Positions 6,212-7,278 of a DNA stretch of 7,278 nt are shown here, piece by piece. Where the stretch lies: the NCBI GenBank assembly GCA_035637315.1, contig DASPXK010000128.1, positions 1 through 7,278 on the forward strand. The letters are read 5' to 3'. Position 1 is the first letter of the stretch. Each line of letters begins with the position of its first letter. The position numbers were made by a program, and so were the translations under genes. This DNA comes from DASPXK01 sp035637315 (lineage in GTDB: Bacteria > Chloroflexota > UBA6077 > JACCZL01). The notes under the pieces are model-generated. The model was not told the DNA's origin, made no database searches, and was given only the letters and a program-made list of their open reading frames with translations.

Positions 6212-7278
6212 ATGGGTGCTCCCGAGCCGTCCACTGGACACGTTCGCCTGCTGGGTCTCACCAAGCGGTTCGGCCAGGCTGTGGCGGTGGACGACGTGTC
6301 GCTCGAGGTGCCGCGTGGCAGCTTCACCACGTTTCTCGGCCCATCCGGCTGCGGGAAAACAACGACGCTGCGGATGATCGCCGGCTTCTACGACCCCGAC
6401 GCGGGCGAGATCTTCATCGGCGGGCGGCTTATCAACCCGGTCCCGGCTCACCTCCGGAACACTGCAATGGTCTTCCAGGACTACGCGCTCTTCCCCCACA
6501 TGAGCGTCTTTGACAACGTCGCCTACGGGCCCAAGCTACGCGGCCTCGCCAGGGACGAGATCCGCTCTCGTGTGCTGCACACACTCGAGTTTCTCGGCCT
6601 CGAGAACCTCGGGCGGCGGCATCCCAACCAGTTGAGCGGGGGCCAGCAGCAGCGAGTGGCGCTCGCGCGAGCGCTGGTCCTGGAGCCCGAGGTCCTGCTG
6701 CTCGACGAGCCGCTGTCGAACCTGGACGCGAAGCTGCGGGTCAGCATTCGCAACGAGCTGATTGGCATCCAGCGACACCTTGGCCTGACCACCATTTACG
6801 TCACCCACGACCAGGAGGAGGCGCTGGCCATGTCGGACTGGATCGCGGTGATGAACGGAGGCCGGGTCGTGCAGTGGGGCACGCCCTGGGAGATCTACTA
6901 TCGCCCCCGCACCAGCTTCATGGCCGATTTCGTCGGCCAGGTCAACCTCGTCGAGGCCGAGGTCGTGGTGGCTTCGGAGGGCGGCCTGTCGATAGCGGTC
7001 GATGGCCAGGGTGCCGAGCTGCCGGCGAAGGGCTCGCCCTTCACCGCCGGCCGGGCGCTGCTCTGCATCCGCCCGGAGGCGGTTCGGATCGGCCCGCTCG
7101 GCCAGGGCCTGGCCGGGGCCTTGAATCTGGACGGTACAGTCATGCGCCACATCTTCCTCGGCTCGCTCATGCGCTACTGGGTGAATGTCGGCGGCCGCGA
7201 GTGGGTGGTCGACCTGCACGATCCGGGCGCCCACACCACGCTCGACGGAGCGGTCACCCTGTCGATCGACCCTGCCAG
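6212..7278 (+). CDS. ABC importer ATPase, PotA/FbpC-like with TOBE domain (3' partial)
   Basis: The frame gives 355 residues and is still open at the window edge; relatives are about 350-380 residues, so little is likely missing. All nucleotide-binding motifs are intact: Walker A GPSGCGKTT (43-51, K49), Q-loop FQDYALFPH (Q89), signature LSGGQQQR (141-148), Walker B VLLLDEP (161-167, E166), D-loop SNLD (169-172) and H-loop VTHD (H199). Residues about 284-355 (beginning CIRPEAVRIG) form the C-terminal TOBE-type regulatory domain of importer ATPases for polyamines, ferric iron, sulfate or phosphonate. It would energise a periplasmic-binding-protein-dependent importer from the cytoplasmic side. 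Permease and binding protein are not in view, so the substrate is unassigned. No upstream in-frame start exists near ATG 6212. GGGGAG at 6188-6193 is too far (18 nt) to be a normal ribosome binding site. Confidence 0.93.
   Translation, partial: MGAPEPSTGHVRLLGLTKRFGQAVAVDDVSLEVPRGSFTTFLGPSGCGKTTTLRMIAGFYDPDAGEIFIGGRLINPVPAHLRNTAMVFQDYALFPHMSVFDNVAYGPKLRGLARDEIRSRVLHTLEFLGLENLGRRHPNQLSGGQQQRVALARALVLEPEVLLLDEPLSNLDAKLRVSIRNELIGIQRHLGLTTIYVTHDQEEALAMSDWIAVMNGGRVVQWGTPWEIYYRPRTSFMADFVGQVNLVEAEVVVASEGGLSIAVDGQGAELPAKGSPFTAGRALLCIRPEAVRIGPLGQGLAGALNLDGTVMRHIFLGSLMRYWVNVGGREWVVDLHDPGAHTTLDGAVTLSIDPA

Noticed and set aside
6536..7234. Minus-strand 232-codon frame opposite the ABC ATPase
   Set aside because: It is antisense to a fully conserved ATPase with every motif intact; its product shows no domain.

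Overview
This is a high-GC bacterial window (about two thirds G+C by eye) with four protein genes and no RNA genes, CRISPR array, insertion sequence or phage genes. The gene style suggests Chloroflexota or a similar high-GC lineage: a very large multi-membrane glycosyltransferase with beta-sandwich modules at its C-terminus, a PrsW-type membrane protease, and a dispersed palindrome beginning GTCATCCTGAGC. I recall that palindrome from many environmental genomes, but I could not search for it, so the taxonomic call is tentative.

Layout: (1) Positions 1-3773, minus strand, are one uninterrupted frame of 1257 codons that runs off the left edge. It encodes a GT-C/PMT-like membrane glycosyltransferase with an inserted PA14-like domain and at least three tandem C-terminal beta-sandwich modules. 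(2) Positions 3774-3916 are a divergent promoter region. It has a perfect TATAAT facing left, an extended -10 facing right, and a 13-bp perfect palindrome. (3) Positions 3917-4858, plus strand, encode an NAD-dependent nucleotide-sugar epimerase. (4) Positions 4841-4929 are a 37-bp-arm inverted repeat that supplies the stop codon and last residues of both genes converging on it. (5) Positions 4912-6105, minus strand, encode a PrsW-family intramembrane metalloprotease. (6) Positions 6106-6211 are a second divergent intergenic region with two copies of a CGCTA/TAGCG dyad. (7) Positions 6212-7278, plus strand, encode a PotA/FbpC-type ABC importer ATPase that runs off the right edge.

The glycosyltransferase and epimerase plausibly act in one surface-glycan pathway: the epimerase makes a nucleotide sugar, and the GT-C enzyme transfers lipid-linked sugar outside the membrane. 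The protease and ABC ATPase are divergent neighbours with no obvious functional link to that pair. I see no clear new defence or mobile system. The most distinctive items are the palindrome that ends two convergent genes with the same PPLSS tail, and the modular architecture of the giant glycosyltransferase.
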